Below, piece after piece: positions 21,179 through 33,203 of a stretch of 64,000 nucleotides of DNA. A program made the position numbers and the translations under genes. The DNA comes from Dictyophora rubrovolvata (taxonomy: Eukaryota; Basidiomycota; Agaricomycetes; Phallales; Phallaceae), in the NCBI GenBank assembly GCA_029959195.1, contig CP114121.1, positions 1,984,001 through 2,048,000 on the forward strand, given 5' to 3'. The notes under the pieces are model-generated. The model made no database searches, was not told the DNA's origin, and saw nothing but the letters and a program-made list of their open reading frames with translations. The stretch's first letter is position 1, and each line of letters opens with the position of its first letter.

Positions 21179-24023
21179 TTAGCTGGGGGAGAGGATGGAA
21201 TGAAGAGACTAGGTTAAATGACGACCATGCACCTGCCAGCCTGCGACGGCAATGATGAGTCGGGGTTTCAAACGCGCGATTGGTTGGCGTACATGAGTTC
21301 TCGTCGTATTCGCTACCAGAACATGAGTACGCGATTTGTATTATTCTTCTTGTCTATACAGAAATAATACAGATGATTGCCTATTTGCTCTATGCTTTCG
21401 GTTACACCGAGTTCTATGCATTGATGAAGTCCTGGTCACTTAGGGGTTTCGGGATAGTTGTACCACTCAAATTAGAGAAGTGACAGAGTTGCTGAAAGTT
21501 GGCGGGAGTGAAGGCGTAGAACATTTAGAACGTGTCGGCGTCGCTCATCCAAAGGTATCCCAAACACTTCCCACTTCAGAAAAGGGCACACAGTACTTTG
21601 ATGGAGTGGGGTGGTATTTCGCCGTGCCATTTGTGTACTGGAAAACTCGGAGATGGGTCTCGTGAGCGACGGATGAGGCTATTCAAGCGTGTCCGAGATG
21701 TTGCGGAGACCGGGCTGGTTGAAGCCGCATCGAATTTATAACGCAACAGCAATGCACAAGCTCTGGCTGCAACCGTACCGTTCATTTCGAAGTATAGTTG
21801 ACACCTAGGCTTGATTTCGAATTTAGAACTAGAACGGCGCGCTTTGCGTACCAGCTCTACAATAATATTAAAATTGTTAATAGAAACGAGTTAGCCACAT
21901 GAGCACCTCGAGACGTCAATCGCATTGAAAAAGTCTTGGTAGTCGTATCTCATGTCGCCAGGCGTAGGAAGAACCTGACAAAGTGGAGCAAAGTTGTATT
22001 ATCCAGTGATACGTAAGAAAACCAAGGGACATGACCACGACAGATCGAGACGTACAAGCTTACTACGCTGCTTAAGCAGGCTACGAGAAACCTGTTTAAA
22101 GAAATTATCTCCTTTAAGAAGGTGGAACGGAACAAAAACAGCCTTGCGTGTCACTTTTCCCACTTGCTCAAGACCGTAAATATCTGTTTTTCACTTAGAA
22201 GTGGCGTTGTAATGGAAGCCTCCCGAGTTGAGATAGACATTTACTGTAGAAAGTTGATTAATGATTCTTCATCCTCTCAAGTATTCACCATTATAGAAAA
22301 GACATAATAACTCCTACTTGGACGAATTTACCGCGGTTGTCAGACTCCGTGTCCCGCTGCGCCCCAATCGCTGAAAGCACATGTTTGATTTTTTCAGGGA
22401 AAGAACCGTCATGATATTGTTGGGAAACCACCACCTTGTCCAGAAAGAAAGCTAGGAATTGCATGGGTACATATGGCATGGTCGACGATGTCATATGTAC
22501 ACCGTGACCAGTACCAGCGAGTAGCAAACGCTAGTGATTTATTGTTGCCATTGCTTCTGCGCCACGATGGCCTTTTCCTTACTAAGTTCAGTGGACCGTT
22601 GTTCATTTCCCATGGTCATGTTGTCTTCTGTTATGGTCCAGGCTTCAAGTTGGCTAGTCAACATTGGACCGTCAAGAGTACAAACTGATCTCCAAATCAC
22701 CGATTCAGACGAGACGTGGCACTTCCAGTCCTAGTTAGGATAGCATGCGTCGAAAAAAACTATTCATCATCTTATTCCAGTATAAGAGTATTGAATAGTA
22801 GGCATTGAGCACTAGGATGAGATACCGAGGTTCCGGCAGACTTCGTCGGAGTTTGAAGTTCATTGGACTTCATCCACATGTTATACATTGTCTACACTGT
22901 GCACCACCGTGGAGGCGGGGACACACCTGTGATCTTTTCATTTGCTTGGAATTCAAATTGCTTAAAATTCTAAGAACTATGACATATGCATATCACTTGA
23001 TCAGCTTTATATTTGTTTTCCTCTCAGTCGTCACTGAATCTGACAGGCCCGGCTTTTTGTTGCAAGGTCTCTCATGATGTGGGTCCTCGACGCTACGTGT
23101 CCTCCAAAGCTTGTCCGCAGCCATCCTCTAGGGGTAATATGGGTCATACTTTTAAGCGTTTCTGACCAATACGAGGTCTTCGTCGGCACAATGTTTAACG
23201 TCCAACGCGATCACCACCCCTAACGTTTGCTCCAACGCTCCAAAAAAGGGTCGACCGCCACTGATCTTTCAGTTTTCTCCACGTGGGCTAATACCAAATC
23301 TTTTTCTGCGGTACCTATAGGAACATATCAATATCAAACTTTGTTTCCTATCTTGTTCAAAGCGATTTGCAGCCTGCTGTACTCATTATCACGGTGTACA
23401 TCCCATGATCTCTAGGTCAGTCATAGCGTTTATTCACTGTGCCAATTATAATGTCTCCTTTTAGCTTTTCGATTTAACGGAACCGCCGAGAAGATTACTC
23501 GGGGATACACATCCCGAATAACGCACCATACAAACGCCCAACTCAATGCTCATTTTGAAGGCAATATCCTTTTATATTCATCACACATTCCATCCTAACA
23601 TATGTCTGCATTCGATTGATTAATAATCATGGAGACATTGCAGATTGAATTAGAAAGCGCAACGCCGTATCTTACTATCAAGGCTGCTCAACAAGAATCT
23701 CGTATTCCGTTCTAACATTACCGTCTACTTTACTTTTTTTTTGAAAACAAGGCAGCCTGGTATCTCAAAATAACTCTTTCTTCCCACACGTTAGGTCTAG
23801 GCCGAAATTTTTATCCGAAAATTAGGATAACAAAACGAAAAAGGAGACACATGCGCGTCGGTGATTCGCTGATCTCTCTCGACCGTTTGCATGAGATTCA
23901 GGGTGTAATGAGAAAAAAAAAACTTCAACACCATTTCCCAAATGGACGTGGCCGTTGCAGCATATTTAATGGCTTACACGAGCTGATGTTCATTACTTCG
24001 GTTTCATCTTTCATCTCATAGGC
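21179..24023. other. Gene-poor 2.8-kb region
   Basis: No gene could be built. Short coding-like patches exist on the minus strand at 22650-22290 (SFPEKIKHVLSAIGAQRDTE and LTSQLEAWTITEDNMTMG), but they lie in different frames with stops between. This suggests a decayed gene or chance. The part just before 24024 is the promoter of the GH16 gene. No terminal repeats or transposase motifs were noticed. Confidence 0.4.
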
Positions 24024-25469
24024 ATGGTGTATCTTCTAAGCGCAATCTTTTCCTCTGTTTTCGTTGCAGTTGTCCAAGGGGCTCAATACAGCTTGTCCGA
24101 CAATGTTGTTGGCACTGGCTTTCTCTCTGCCTTCGCACATCAAGCTATCGCCGTATGGTCTTCCTGCCTGTCTAAACTTTGGTTCACTGATGTACTATAC
24201 ATTACAGGATCCAACTCACGGTCGCGTAAAGTAAGAAACACCCTACTATTGCGAGCTCATCTTGCCAAAACTTCATTATAGTTACGTTTCACAATCGGAG
24301 GCTCTGTCTCTGAATCTTACCTATGCTAATGGTGATACGTTCATAATGCGAGCTGATGACACTACTGTGCTTAGTGCATCGGGACCGGGTAGAAACTCCG
24401 TTCGCATTCAGAGTAACGCGCAATATACGACGCATGTCGTTGTGTAAGTCACTCTATGATAAAATTCCTAGACTCGACTCACCCTTTGTGTCCTTCAGAA
24501 TGGATATTAGACATATGCCGGATGGCTGCTCGTAAGCTTGATGTTGACATTCCGAAATTATTTGCGATATTAATTCTTTTCGGTGCAGCACTTGGCCGGC
24601 CGCATGGGAAGTGGGTGCCAATTGGCCTAATGGCGTAAGTGATTCTTCTTACGCATTCCTTTTGACCTTCTAGCTTAACACGTTAATCCAGGGAGAGGTA
24701 ATGTTCTTGTCCATTGCATTCGGTGCTCCAATGCTAAATGTTATCTACAAGGTTGATATCATAGAAGGTGTTAATGGTATCCAACCTAACCAAGCTACTC
24801 TTCACACATCCTCTGGATGCACAATGCCTAGTAGTACCACACAAACAGGGTATGTATTATTTCTGTACAGTCTGGAAGAATGAAAATCTTGAGATATGTT
24901 AAGGACAACCGTTGGAACAGACTGTAATGCTGCAGATAACGGCAATGCAGGATGCGGCGTACAGTGCAACAAAGCCAACAGTTTCGCCTCCGGATTTAAC
25001 AATGTCGGGGGAGGTTGGTACGCGATGGAACGCACCAACGATGCCATCAATGTTTGGTTCTGGGCACGGAACGACAACACTGTCCCTTCTGATGTCAAGA
25101 ATGGCGCTTCAACCATCAACACCTCAAACTGGGGAAAGCCCTTCGCCAATTTCCCGGATACGGATTGCAACTTGGCTTCACATTTTGGACCTAACAACAT
25201 TGTTATCAACCTGACGCTCTGTAAGCCCCTTATAGTATTCACCATTGTAACTTTTTCACCCGGCCTTCTCACATCAGGCGGTGATTGGGCTGGCGCTGTT
25301 TTCACTTCCCAGGGATGTGGAAGTGACTGTGTCAGTACGTAAACATATTTTTTCAGAGGTTGCTCCGTTTTCAAATCACTTTGTTCTTTTTCTAGCTTTT
25401 GTTAACGAGAATCCTTCGGCTTTCTCTGACGCTTACTGGGACTTCGCCTCTTTGAATGTCTATCAATGA
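24024..25469 (+). CDS. Secreted glycoside hydrolase family 16 (beta-1,3(4)-glucanase type)
   Basis: Extracellular beta-glucan-acting enzyme of about 330 aa. A signal peptide (MVYLLSAIFSSVFVAVVQG) precedes the mature start AQYSLSDNVVGTGF. The catalytic signature NGGEVDIIEGVN has the family ExDxxE arrangement: first Glu the nucleophile, last Glu the acid/base. Around it are TWPAAWEVGANWPNGGE and GCTMPSSTTQTGT, and a Cys-rich part (DCNAADNGNAGCGVQCNKAN) follows. The C-terminal strands include WFWARNDNTVP and AYWDFASLNVYQ. There are about ten exons. One is only 6 nt (24692-24697, coding GE) between the exons for WPNG and VDIIEG, so the catalytic nucleophile Glu is encoded by a microexon. Likely roles are fungal cell-wall remodelling or degradation of mixed-linkage/laminarin-type glucans. 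Confidence 0.93.
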
Positions 25470-25616
25470 TTGCTTTCGGATTTTTTTATTCCGCTGTATT
25501 CTGTGCAATTGCTTTGGGTTGAATTGTATATCGCACTGGAATGAGCTGTATTAATCGTTTTTATCTTGTGGTATTTTACAATGCTGAATCTGTATATGGA
25601 TGTACTTGTCATTAAT

Positions 25617-27502
25617 TTATTCCCTTCCTGTAACCTTCTTCCAAAGCGGAGTGAGAGCTTGCGCTACAGTACTTCCGGCGACCTCTAGTAAGTCTCTTTC
25701 CAAATCATCCTGTACGGACGTCAAAATCCGCCTACTCCTCCACCTGTCCGGATGAAACCTTTTATGACTTTTCTCTACCAAATCTCGAAACTCATTCCGA
25801 GGTAGGTATCCTTCTACTGTTTTGAAAAATTTCTCCACGGCGTTCCACTGAATGTCATTGATTGTGAATGAGGCGACAAGCATAGGCCAAGGTACAGATT
25901 GAAAGATTAAAGGATTTGACGCGGTATATTTGACAGAATCGAATTGAGTGGCAGTTTGAGTATATCGTTCCAAAGCAGATCTGGCGGACCATCGGAAACC
26001 ACCTCTGATGCTGGCTGAGGCAACTAACATCTGAGTCCCTTTTCTCTGTTTCTTCATCTCTAGTTCATGTGACTGCCGTTCAAGTTCCCATTGCTCGCGA
26101 TACCGGCGATACGCAGCCCGTTTGCGCTCTTCTTCTTCTTGTCTAATTTTCGCCTGCTTCCTCTCTTCTTCCGCACGTAATTCTTGCTCTTTGCGGCGAC
26201 GAGCCGCTTCTTCCCAAAGCGGCTTATCTCGTTCCAGCTCGGCTAACTTGCGTTTCGATTCTTCAATTGTGGCTTGTCTGATGGCTTCGTCGTCCTCGTT
26301 TGGTTCTTCTGAGGTAGCTTTCGAAGTGGATTGAAAAGGTTTCTCTTCATCTTCCGGTTCCGGTTCGGGATCAGTTGGGTCACTGAAAACAGTGGGATCT
26401 CTAAGTCCAGGTGGAACACCAAGTTCGTCCCAGAACAAATTTTGTAAAATATCCCGTCGAGCTCTGAGTCTTGCATCGAGTTCAGCTCTGCGCTTTCTCT
26501 CTCTGCCGGCTTTCCTATGGTGTAATTCCCGTCGAGTAGCGAAAGGATCTCGGAATCTTGTTCTTTTTGTTCTCCCCAAATCAATCTCGGATTCTTCTGA
26601 AGTTGATTGCAGGTCTATGTACGCTTTTTCCTGTGCTAGAAAGAATGTATTAGAACCGACTTTGTAGAAATCAAACGAGAGTATACCGGTGCTCGGTAAT
26701 TTCTCATCCTTCCGTGTCCTGGGTCGTTTGTTTCTTGGATCTTTGGGTGTCGATTGGTTAAAAAAGTTGAAGGCGGGTGTATCGCCATCCACAGACATCT
26801 GATTTGGACTACGAAAGCTTTGACCGGGCATTCTTGTTCCAAGAAATACAGGATCGTCGTCTAGGTTGGGTACTCCCTGCGCCGGTCCGCGGAATTTTGG
26901 TGTAGGGGTCGTCCCTTCCATTTTGACAGTTTTTTCTGGCGTGTCGGGAACGGCGCTATTAGCAAAACTTGGAGGGGCATCTTGAGGGATGTCAGCTTCG
27001 GGTAAACGTCGATTGATAGAAGTAATGGCTGGAGGAGGGCGAACGATGCATTCGTATTCTGGGTCAAGTTTATGTATGTCCCACTGGTCTTGTGTCATGC
27101 GTACAACGCGGCTATTAAAGTTCAAACGAACGTTGTAAGAGAGTATTGGTTCATAGACATAGCTACATACCCGCATAATTGAACTAGCCTAGGCCATGTG
27201 CCCTCGTCTTCTGAGCCCGGAAACGAAGGGGCTCGTGGAACGAATCTCCAGGTGCAAATGCCAGTATTCACATCCGTTTCTATCACAATTCGTTTGCTAT
27301 GCAGTGAAGACCTATGTGTCGAATTGCGCGATTCGGTTTGATCGCCCTCAGTGCAGCCTGAATTGGCTGTCAACGCGTCAAAAGTCGCGAAACAGAGTAC
27401 AGTCGAGGGTGATTTGAGTAATCGTTCTCTCTGAGAACTGTCTATTACTCCTGGAAGAGTTCCAGCGACGAGAGGAAATAGAGGTGCTTCAGGTGATGTC
27501 AT
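25617..27502 (-). CDS. NFKBIL1-like protein with a C-terminal HPD (J-like) segment
   Basis: A 591-aa protein, three exons: 27502-27171, 27111-26687 and 26635-25617. The middle is strongly charged with a long Arg/Glu-rich helix (ARRRKEQELRAEEERKQAKI and onward to YREQWELERQSHELEMKK). The C-terminal domain contains WNAVEKFFKTVEGYL, HKRFHPDRWRSRRIL and VQDDLERDLLEVAGSTVAQA. A helical repeat followed by FHPDRW is the pattern of fungal proteins related to NF-kappa-B inhibitor-like protein 1. The HPD looks like that of a J-domain, but the rest of a canonical J-domain is missing. The intron at 26636-26686 is 51 bp and in frame, so read-through transcripts would add 17 residues. Function unknown; possibly RNA-processing related, by analogy. 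Confidence 0.75.
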
Positions 27503-27874
27503 TGTACTTTAAGGCTAGGTTGCTGCTGCGAAATGGCGCAATTACTCTTGACAATTGATTGGAATTGTAGACCAGGATGTGAAAAAAAAGGAGGAAGAGA
27601 GAGCGTGTAACTTAGTAACCTCAAGTAATGGTTTTGAAAGAGAGTGATTGCATGCGAATTTAAAGGACACGAGATACACGAGAGAGGCGCGCATGTCCAT
27701 GAATTGTCAGTGAGTGTCCCAAGAGTCCATTCGGAAATTTGTCCAAAAATACATTTCGACTCATTATTCGGACAAACAAAAAGAAATAAATTGATTCATA
27801 ATCATGCAGTATATCCATTTATAATAGCCAAAGAGTTAATCCCATACAAAAGATATAATATTCTATGCTATTTA

Positions 27875-28503
27875 TCAGTTGACACTGGCCGTCCCAGTGG
27901 CTTCTCTCATTTTGAGAGGCGAATCAGTGATGATGACAAATCGTTCGGCAGGATTGACGAGCTTCGCAGGGGAGACGGCGGGACTGTCGAAGGCAACCCC
28001 AAAGAGAGCCGCAGATGCAGACAGGTTTTCATCCTTGTTTTTCCCTTCTAGTTGATTGACTCGAGAAAGGAATGGTACGGGCTCGAAAAGATCGTCGAGG
28101 CTTGACGAAAGGTCGTTGTCTTTGATGGAGCTTGTGTTGCCGTCATTTGAAGAGAGACCACTGTTTGCAGAAGGCATTGCTTCGTCAGAGTCTGAATTCA
28201 ACTCCAATTTCCTGCTTTCGCGACGCTTGACCATGAGCGGACTAGCTACTATCTTCTTCGGGTCCAACGTAAGACATCCTGAGCTATATATATCAGACGG
28301 GAAACATGGTGTTAATAGCCAGTCAGCTTTGACAATACGAAATCAACGTACCCCAGCGATGCTCTCCCTTTTTTAGTTTTCAAAGTCGGAGAAATGTCGC
28401 AAGGGTCTTCCATGTCGATGCTAGTACCAATAGTTTGTCGCCTATACAACATATTTCTCGACTTCTGTTTGACGGGGGTTTGGGGTAGTTGGTATTGAGG
28501 CAT
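27875..28503 (-). CDS. Small Ser-rich protein, function unknown
   Basis: A two-exon gene of about 190 aa. Exon 1 (28503 to about 28355) reads MPQYQLPQTPVKQKSRNMLY and ends SLG. The second exon starts at an acceptor near 28284 (TATATATAG) and continues SGCLTLDPKKIVASPL to the stop at 27875. No domain is recognised. Several minimal CDK-type sites (TPVK, SPTLK, SPLK) sit in a hydrophilic, probably disordered protein, so a cell-cycle-regulated role is possible but only inferred. It lies between the NFKBIL1-like gene (same strand) and the TMEM205-like gene. Confidence 0.6.
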
Positions 28504-28879
28504 GCTGGTTTGGTGATTAGACAGGAGGGATGTCTGAACTCATCGAGGAACAAAGTCTTGTCCATTTATACGTTTGGACTGCCTTCTTGTTCGGTTCAAT
28601 TAAGTCCTCAACGAGGACAGTAAGTGTGTGGACAAGAAACGTTGGACAAGAGGACAAATCCGTGAGTCCTCACCAGCGACCCTGAGTCCAGAATGAAGGC
28701 GTCGCGTCGGCATAGCTGTTCGGGATGCTCAGAAGCTTTGTTCATTTATTTCATTTCACAATCACACCATGAACCAATCAATTCAAAGGTAATGGTAGGT
28801 TTATATAAATAGACATACATGGGGTTTGTTTGTTTATCCACAACAAATAAGACATTGCTTAATAAATTGATGACCATCA
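28504..28879. other. Intergenic, no gene seen
   Basis: About 375 bp between two minus-strand genes, containing the promoter of the 28503 gene and the 3' end of the TMEM205-like gene. No distinct element was recognised. Confidence 0.4.
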
Positions 28880-29571
28880 TTAGACAGGGTTCAGTCCAAC
28901 ATTCCCTAGCCAAAGACCGTGGAAAGCCAATGCTATAACTGCAAACAGACTGAGGAGGGAACTAACGCCATGAAGCATCCCAAAACGTTTCGTTATAGCT
29001 TTCATTTCCTCTGAGACCTGATGAAAAAAAAAACCAAATTGTCAGACTTTTTTTCAGCTTATAAAAAGAATAAAACGCTGAAGTTACCCCCTCGTCAGTA
29101 TAGCTCTTCCCTTCGGTTTTTTCGAGCTTATGGCGTTGGAACATCGTCTTGCTGGTTAAAGGGCCAATGACCCAGTCATTCAGACCCTGGGTCAGTAGCA
29201 CAATAGCCAATGCCCATGCTTGAGCGACGTCTTCTTGGAGAGGATTTGACCAACTCAGAATGACCTCTGGATGACCTAAAGTCCAGAGAACAAGTAACAC
29301 AGCAGACATAACTTCCGATAGCATAAAAAATATAGGAAATGTGCGATGTTGTAACGCGCCGAACATTTGACGAGCTGCAAACAGCTTAATCTACTTTCAG
29401 TAGCGTGAGGATATCATCGAACTCACGCAGAGCGCGGTAAGCAATGACTCCTCCAATGAAGTTGATCCATACCGACATCCCAAAGAGAAAAGAGTAGGTC
29501 ACAGAATAAAATCCATTAACAGATATAAGGTTATAAAGCCTGGATATTGTTAAAGTGTCTTCTGCTATCAT
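28880..29571 (-). CDS. TMEM205-like (DUF4149-type) integral membrane protein
   Basis: A 189-aa membrane protein, three exons: 29571-29427, 29374-29088 and 29017-28880 (190 codons). About four hydrophobic segments are visible: FYSVTYSFLFGMSVWINFIG; FPIFFMLSEVMSAVLLVLW; AWALAIVLLTQGLNDWVIGP; and VSSLLSLFAVIALAFHGLWL. The loop PLTSKTMFQRHKLEKTEGK and the following KAITKRFGMLHG segment match the TMEM205-like family found in fungi and animals. Human TMEM205 has been linked to cisplatin resistance; the fungal function is unknown. It is divergent from the NIPA-like gene, with 199 bp between starts. Confidence 0.85.
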
Positions 29572-29770
29572 GTTCGCTGCAGTAGTTGAGAAGTGGCGTC
29601 ACTACGTAACGCTGACGACGTATGTGACCTTCGCTTTTTACTGACCGCGACCATCATTCGGAGGGAGAACGTCCTTCCAAATCTTTTTATATTTCTCTAA
29701 ATAATAGGCTCTGGAAAAAGATATACCATAATTTCAAATTATTATTGCTTTGGGCTTCAACAACTATTTA

Positions 29771-31578
29771 ATGAACACATCGTCACCTGAAGATGTCTCT
29801 CCTCCAGACTCACCACCAGCGACCCATGCGCTGCACCCCGTCGTAGCTTTTATCATTGGTCTCGCGATTATCCTCGGTGCAAGTCTCATGAATGCAGGAG
29901 GACTCAATCTCACAAAACTTGATCATTCAAGACAAACCACGATCCCAAAAGCATCACGAAGGGCTGACTGGCTGCGGCCTTTGTGGTTGTTGGGTATGTT
30001 ACTCTATGCGTACGTTCTATATCTCTATATTTTGTTCTGGGAGATCTTTATTTTGCTCATAACATTCTGCACAAAGTCTATCTCAATTAGTAGGAAGCAC
30101 TCTTGCCCTCGAATTCATGCGCGCCGAATATGTTGCTCCTTTGGGCTCTACATCGCTCATATTTAATTTCCTTTTCGCCAGCGTGTTAATAGGTACACCG
30201 GTCACATCTACTGATATTTATGGTACAATAATAATCGTATTTGGCGTCATTGGTATTGTTCTCTTTGGTTCCATTAACTCTGGTCTATCGAGTGACATGA
30301 ACGTTACTCGTTTGAACCGCCTTTGGGGTCGAGGCGGCTGGCTATCCTTCTTCTTTATAATGACCGCTGCACTAGTCATCGTATATATCTGGGTCAGCCA
30401 ATTAGACGCTATCCTAGCTAATCGTGCGGACATCACTTCTGTTCCCTTCTCTGGCGAACGCGGATCACGACAACAAGGACGATCACGCACCGGACCAATG
30501 TTGTACATAGCCACTTTACATGCCAAGTACACAGGAATTTTGGAATGGCTTTATGACAAACTCGAACGTTGGACGAGCACTCATAGTGATAAACAAATTG
30601 CCTGGACATTGGGTATTGGTTGGGCATGCTGTGGAGGTGGTTTGGCTGGCGGAACCCTGGTATTCGCCAAAGCTTGGTACTTTTAAGAATTATCTTCAGT
30701 CGTAGTTGATTCTCATGAATAAAATATAGCGTCAAACTAATTTCCGGTAGCTTAAGCCGTCAAAATACCGGAAATCAAGTGCGTTTTCATCATATTTTTT
30801 CTTTAAAAGCAATTTGCTTGACATGTGGTTGTAGTTTGGACATTTTACCGTAATTTTAACCTTTGCGCTGCTGGCCGCTACAGCTGTTTTTCAAATAATA
30901 TGTCTAAATCGTGGACTGCGGGTGTATGATTCAACGTTGGTAGTACCTGTCTTTTATGGTGTCTATACCGCTAGCGGGTTTCTGAACTCATTAATATTCA
31001 ACGATGAAGGTGCGTCGCGTACTTTTGTCTGAAAATTGGTCATTTACTATGGTCTCTTAGTGGATGCCTACAAATCTTGGGATCTATTTCTCATTTTTCT
31101 CTCCATCGTAGTCTTAATTGGAGGCGTGGTCTTGTTGACAAATAAAAAGCCTGAAAAGCTTGAACAAGCGCAATCTACCCAGCTTTCAAATTTATCGCAG
31201 CGATCTCGATCATCGACCAAGAAGCTAGGTAGTGACGAAGATGAAGACGGTGAAGAAGCCGGTTTGCGTCGTGCTGAGCCAGGGGAGGAAGAAGTCATGT
31301 GGCAGTTAGGCGAAGATAGCGACGATGAAAATGGCATTCATGCCACTCCGGACGAAGGAAAGCCACCACAGCCTCGCCGGCGAGAGTCGCATAAATATGT
31401 TCCCTCCACGACTTCACTTCCCGCGGAACATACCGGTTTGATTCAGGAAGAGGAAGAGGAAGAAGACGGCGATAGGGGTGGCGAAGAAACACTAGGATCC
31501 AGAGGATCCGGTTTAACACATGCTGACGAGACTTTCGGGAACTGGCACGCAGCCTCATCATCTGTTCAAACGCGTTGA
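29771..31578 (+). CDS. NIPA-like magnesium transporter
   Basis: DMT-superfamily (DUF803/Mg_trans_NIPA) transporter of 526 aa. Five exons: 29771-30009, 30077-30676, 30730-30778, 30835-31009 and 31061-31578, closing at 527 codons. The family core is clear: LSQLVGSTLALEFMRAEYVA, PLGSTSLIFNFLFASVLIGT, IIIVFGVIGIVLFGS, FQIICLNRGLRVYDSTLVV, PVFYGVYTASGFL and FLIFLSIVVLIGGVVLLTNK. About nine transmembrane segments are expected. The C-terminal 150 residues are a cytosolic acidic tail (EEEEEEDGDRGGEE). NIPA proteins move Mg2+ and sometimes other divalent cations in endosomes or plasma membrane. The first ATG at 29771 fits the N-terminal acidic-proline segment. Confidence 0.92.
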
Positions 31579-31959
31579 CACTGCCCCCTGTTCCTTGCCT
31601 CTTTGTTTCTTGTATTTATTTCCAAAATGACCATTTCATTAACACGACATTTCAATTTTCCGAACTTATAGGCATAACATAATCTTCTGTATTATACATT
31701 TTTAGCTATAGAATTGTGCGTAACAAGTATGAATCCGAAATGCATCAGGCAACAAAGTACGATGGGTATTGTGAAGGATAATAAAAACATGACCAGGGAA
31801 TGAAGACATTGAAAGTTCAAACAAGAATAATAGTTCTACACTGTCCAATTTTGGGGATATTTCACATAAAGTAGGGAGAAGCGATATCAGCGAGAGAGAA
31901 TGTTCATCAAAGTGCGAAACGCTGTCCGTTAGAGCAGTGAGAGAACAAGAACCCGGTTA
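31579..31959. other. Convergent 3' intergenic region
   Basis: About 380 bp between the convergent NIPA-like and 31960-32962 genes. AT-rich, with no gene and no repeat recognised. Confidence 0.4.
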
Positions 31960-32962
31960 TTATTCCATAGGGTTCGTTCGACCAGCCTACAATACTTGAA
32001 TCAACACGACGTCCAAATATCAATGAAATGATCCTTTACCTGCTCTTCGCCTTCTTCACGACAGCCACAAAGTAGCTCCGTCCACCATCTATTACGGCGT
32101 TGTTCCCTTTCCATTTCCAATTGGAGGCATCGCTCTTCCGCACCAAGGGGTGTAATTGGTGTAGGTAAGTCCAGTGGTTGAGGCGGCTCAAGTTGGCTCC
32201 GTTTGCCCTTTTTAGCACTTCTTCGACCATTAGACTTCGACCCATCTATGTCCGGTGTTCGTGGGGGACTATTAAGGCTGATCATGCCTGGAACTGTGTA
32301 ATCAGGATTCTCGAACGGGTTGTCTGTCTGGAAAATAGAATTGCGAGGTGTTCGGTCAGGTGAATTGGGAGCTGATTGAGGAAGCGTTGTATCTCGTCCA
32401 GGCGGCGTTCTATCATCGTTATTTTTGAGTAGTTGGTGCTGGTTCTGTGGGTCTGTCGTATTGGTCGTTTTGTCGCGACTTGTGAAGAACTGCTGGCCAG
32501 CACGTCCGACTGACACCAGAGATTCGGTGAGATTAGTGCTTGAACTTCCAGAGCGAACCTCTCTAGCTCTCTTCCGTCTTTGTTTCTCTAAGATTTCCCA
32601 GCGTTTTAGATTCTGTGATACCTTCAGAGATTAATTCCGAGCAATGAGGAAAGGACGAGACGACGCACCTCTTCAACTTTCCTAGACTCCATATCTTCTT
32701 CCGTCATAGGAGGATAATTTGCAGGAGGCTCTTTAATAGAATCTCCGGTGAGAGTCTCAGTATCATCATCGTCTGCGTCATTCGCTGCTCGCTCTTTTCC
32801 CTTTCCCTTGCCCTTATGCGTTGAATGTACTAAGGTCTCGGTATCTGCATCGTCCCAAACAGCCTTTGAAATGTCCGCTTCATCACTTGGAGAAGGCGGT
32901 TGTGAAGAAGAAGCGAGTCGCTCGTGCGGTATGTTAGTTGACAGACCTCTCAACGAGGTCAT
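31960..32962 (-). CDS. Hypothetical disordered protein with WW/Cys C-terminal motif
   Basis: About 297 aa, three exons, starting at 32962 (MTSLRGLSTNIPHERLASSS). An intron near 32640-32670 leads to NLKRWEILEKQRRKRAREVR. The last intron (about 31987-32040) joins EEGEEQ to the short final exon AGRTNPME. The body is Ser/Thr/Pro-rich with many SP/TP sites (PNSPDRTPRNSIF, NSPPRTPDIDG) and is probably disordered. The end carries a distinctive helix, EMEREQRRNRWWTELLCGCR, which could be a lipid- or metal-binding motif. No known domain is recognised. The conserved-looking ends on a degenerate middle suggest a short linear-motif protein. Confidence 0.65.
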
Positions 32963-33203
32963 AGTCAGGGTTCAACGTTAAGGATGGATTATGTAATTGT
33001 TACGGTTCGTGGAGTACCAAATTGGTACCAAAGGTGAACGGAGCACCGCATCGAAAGCGAACAAAAGTTTCTAAAGATATAGACAAAAATAACGAAAGAT
33101 AGCAGGGAATAAATAGGAAATGGTCCCTGTGTTGTCAAAGAAACGAACGTCCAACTATATTTATCCATTTCCAGGAAACGTTTACAGAAATCTGAATAGA
33201 CTT

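Noticed and set aside
25617-27502. Calling the 591-aa protein a DnaJ chaperone
   Set aside because: HPD is present, but the rest of the J-domain is not; the context fits the NFKBIL1-like group better.
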